Part shown: positions 62,248 to 64,000 of the stretch, piece by piece
Numbering within the stretch: position 1 is the first letter of the stretch
Layout: every line of letters starts with the position of its first letter
The notes under the pieces: model-generated
The model's database searches: none
What the model was told of the DNA's origin: nothing
Seen by the model: the letters and a program-made list of their open reading frames with translations, nothing else
Position numbers and translations under genes: made by a program
From: Streptomyces sp. NRRL S-118
Lineage (GTDB): Bacteria > Actinomycetota > Actinomycetes > Streptomycetales > Streptomycetaceae
Assembly (NCBI RefSeq): GCF_000716335.1
Contig: NZ_KL591003.1
Coordinates: 491,135-555,134 of the forward strand
DNA length: 64,000 bases
Direction of reading: 5' to 3'

Positions 62248-63014
62248 ACGCCCCGCTGGCTCGCGTAGAAGACCAGCCGGTACTTGCCGATCTGCACCTC
62301 GTCACCGTTCGACAGCGGAACCGAGTCGATCCGCTCCCGGTTGACGTACGTGCCGTTGAGGCTGCCGACGTCCGCGACCGTGAAGCTCCCGTCCGGCGAG
62401 CGGCGGAACTCCACATGACGCCGCGACACCGTCACGTCGTCCAGGAAGATGTCGCTCTGCGGGTGGCGGCCCGCCGTCGTCAGATCGGCGTCCAGCAGGA
62501 AGCGGCTGCCCGAGTTCGGCCCGCGGCGCACCACGAGGAGCGCCGAACCGAGCGGCAGGGCCTCCACGGCCGCCTGCGCCTCGGGCGACAGGGACGGCAG
62601 CTGGGTCTGGCCCGTGGCCTCGGAGTCGTACGCCTCCAGGCCCGAGATGGAGATCGTGGACGTCGTCTCGGACGCGCGCTCGGCCGGGGCACCCGGACGC
62701 AGCGGCGCACCGCAGTTGGAGCAGAACCGGCTCGCCTCGGCGTTACGGTGCCCGCACCTCGTACAAACCGGCATGGACGAGTCTCCACCCGTACTCGAGG
62801 TCGATGGTTCCCCGAAACCTATGCGGCCGGAACCGGCAGGGTCAACAGACGCGCCCTGTCCCCCGGGAACACCGCCCGGACCGGCGACCTCGTCACGGAA
62901 CAGCGGGCGCTCCCCGCCCTGCTCCTCCGCCTGGCCATGGCGCGGCGCGCGGTGCTTGGCACTGCTGCCGTCCTCGCGTGCGCTCTTGCCGAACAACTTC
63001 GCAAACAACTTCAC
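62244..63014 (-). CDS. FHA-domain protein, GarA-like, with zinc ribbon
   Basis: The 256-aa protein has a ~80-residue basic/Gly N-terminal region, a zinc ribbon with four Cys (84, 87, 98, 101 in CTRCGHRN... CSNCG), then a SETTST segment (Thr117/118), and a C-terminal FHA domain (about 158-250; GRHPQSD, SRRH 197-200, NGTY 220-223). The ETTS-type motif before an FHA domain is the phospho-switch of GarA, phosphorylated by Ser/Thr kinases in mycobacteria. It may therefore switch between binding metabolic enzymes and folding on itself. GTG at 63014 has GGGGA upstream. Confidence 0.92.
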   Translation of the reverse strand: MKLFAKLFGKSAREDGSSAKHRAPRHGQAEEQGGERPLFRDEVAGPGGVPGGQGASVDPAGSGRIGFGEPSTSSTGGDSSMPVCTRCGHRNAEASRFCSNCGAPLRPGAPAERASETTSTISISGLEAYDSEATGQTQLPSLSPEAQAAVEALPLGSALLVVRRGPNSGSRFLLDADLTTAGRHPQSDIFLDDVTVSRRHVEFRRSPDGSFTVADVGSLNGTYVNRERIDSVPLSNGDEVQIGKYRLVFYASQRGV

Positions 63015-63204
63015 GGGCGATTCCCCTTGAACGAAACAGACCCGCCCGTGGGGCAGGACGAACCCTGACTGAACACACCTGCCGACCCGGACACCCTCAC
63101 AACGTCCGTATCCTCCGGACAGTTTCCACCACGCACCACACGTGTGATGCGCCGACCCCCCGCAACCTCATGCCCTTGTCTCGCGGCCCCCATGCACCCC
63201 CGCC

Positions 63205-64000
<796 letters not shown>

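Overview
The window is chromosomal DNA of a Streptomyces or a very close relative. The evidence is very high GC, strong third-position GC, long spurious antisense frames, GTG/TTG starts, and actinobacterial families such as DUF5999, DUF6493, DUF885, a GarA-like FHA protein and a divergent second EF-Tu of the tuf3 type. From memory the gene order matches the S. coelicolor core region around tuf3 (SCO1321) to gcvP (SCO1378). I saw no rRNA, tRNA, CRISPR array, transposase or integrase. This is vertically inherited core DNA, not an island.

Layout. 1-7.5 kb: the end of a DUF6493 protein, a GNAT/ACT protein whose tail overlaps a convergent cystathionine gamma-synthase-type enzyme, a divergent Lrp regulator, a DUF885 hydrolase, and a rhodanese/Lrp divergent pair. 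7.5-17 kb: SbcCD nuclease, YigZ, a CoA-binding protein, a broken YbaK gene, an XRE-cupin regulator divergent from an EamA exporter, two hexapeptide-repeat proteins and a DedA protein. 17-25 kb: a Tat-exported GH3 beta-glucosidase, a thioesterase-like protein, a Pro/Gln-rich membrane protein, an MFS exporter, a spermidine-synthase-like protein and tuf3. 25-34 kb: envelope genes (TVP38, uppP, lnt), small conserved proteins, and a TetR-controlled flavin monooxygenase/Gfo-Idh operon with two perfect operators. 34-41 kb: ung, an orphan peptide-binding lipoprotein, a FabG pair, a DUF3037/HipA-like kinase pair, a Rieske lipoprotein and an isochorismatase-like protein without its triad. 41-54 kb: three EamA exporters with LysR, a MocR regulator sharing interlocked promoters with a flavin-binding protein, PadR, PhzF, a CPBP protease and a GCS2-type ligase. 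54-64 kb: gcvP behind a tandem glycine riboswitch, a PRC-barrel protein, an extended DNA polymerase IV, and a MerR, BFN, MerR, FHA (GarA-like), DUF881 series.

How the genes work together. Several regulators lie head to head with a likely target and with visible operator sequence: Lrp/CGS, Lrp/rhodanese, XRE-cupin/EamA, TetR/monooxygenase, LysR/EamA and MocR/flavin protein. Amino-acid and C1 metabolism (CGS, gcvP, GarA-like FHA), DNA repair (sbcCD, ung, dinB) and lipid-linked envelope functions (uppP, lnt, DedA/TVP38) are clustered.

No wholly new multigene system is obvious. The strongest unexplained signals are: (1) a recurrent -10-like hexamer placed 6-7 nt before the start codon in about 20 genes, implying widespread leaderless transcription; (2) the two almost superimposed divergent -10 boxes of the MocR pair; (3) degenerate copies of the 3' parts of two genes just downstream of them; (4) tandem repeats that encode the tails of two convergent genes at once; (5) the DUF3037/HipA-like module; and (6) a Pol IV with an internal clamp motif and an extra C-terminal domain. 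Starts were moved from the longest frame wherever a ribosome-binding site or leaderless promoter supported it.
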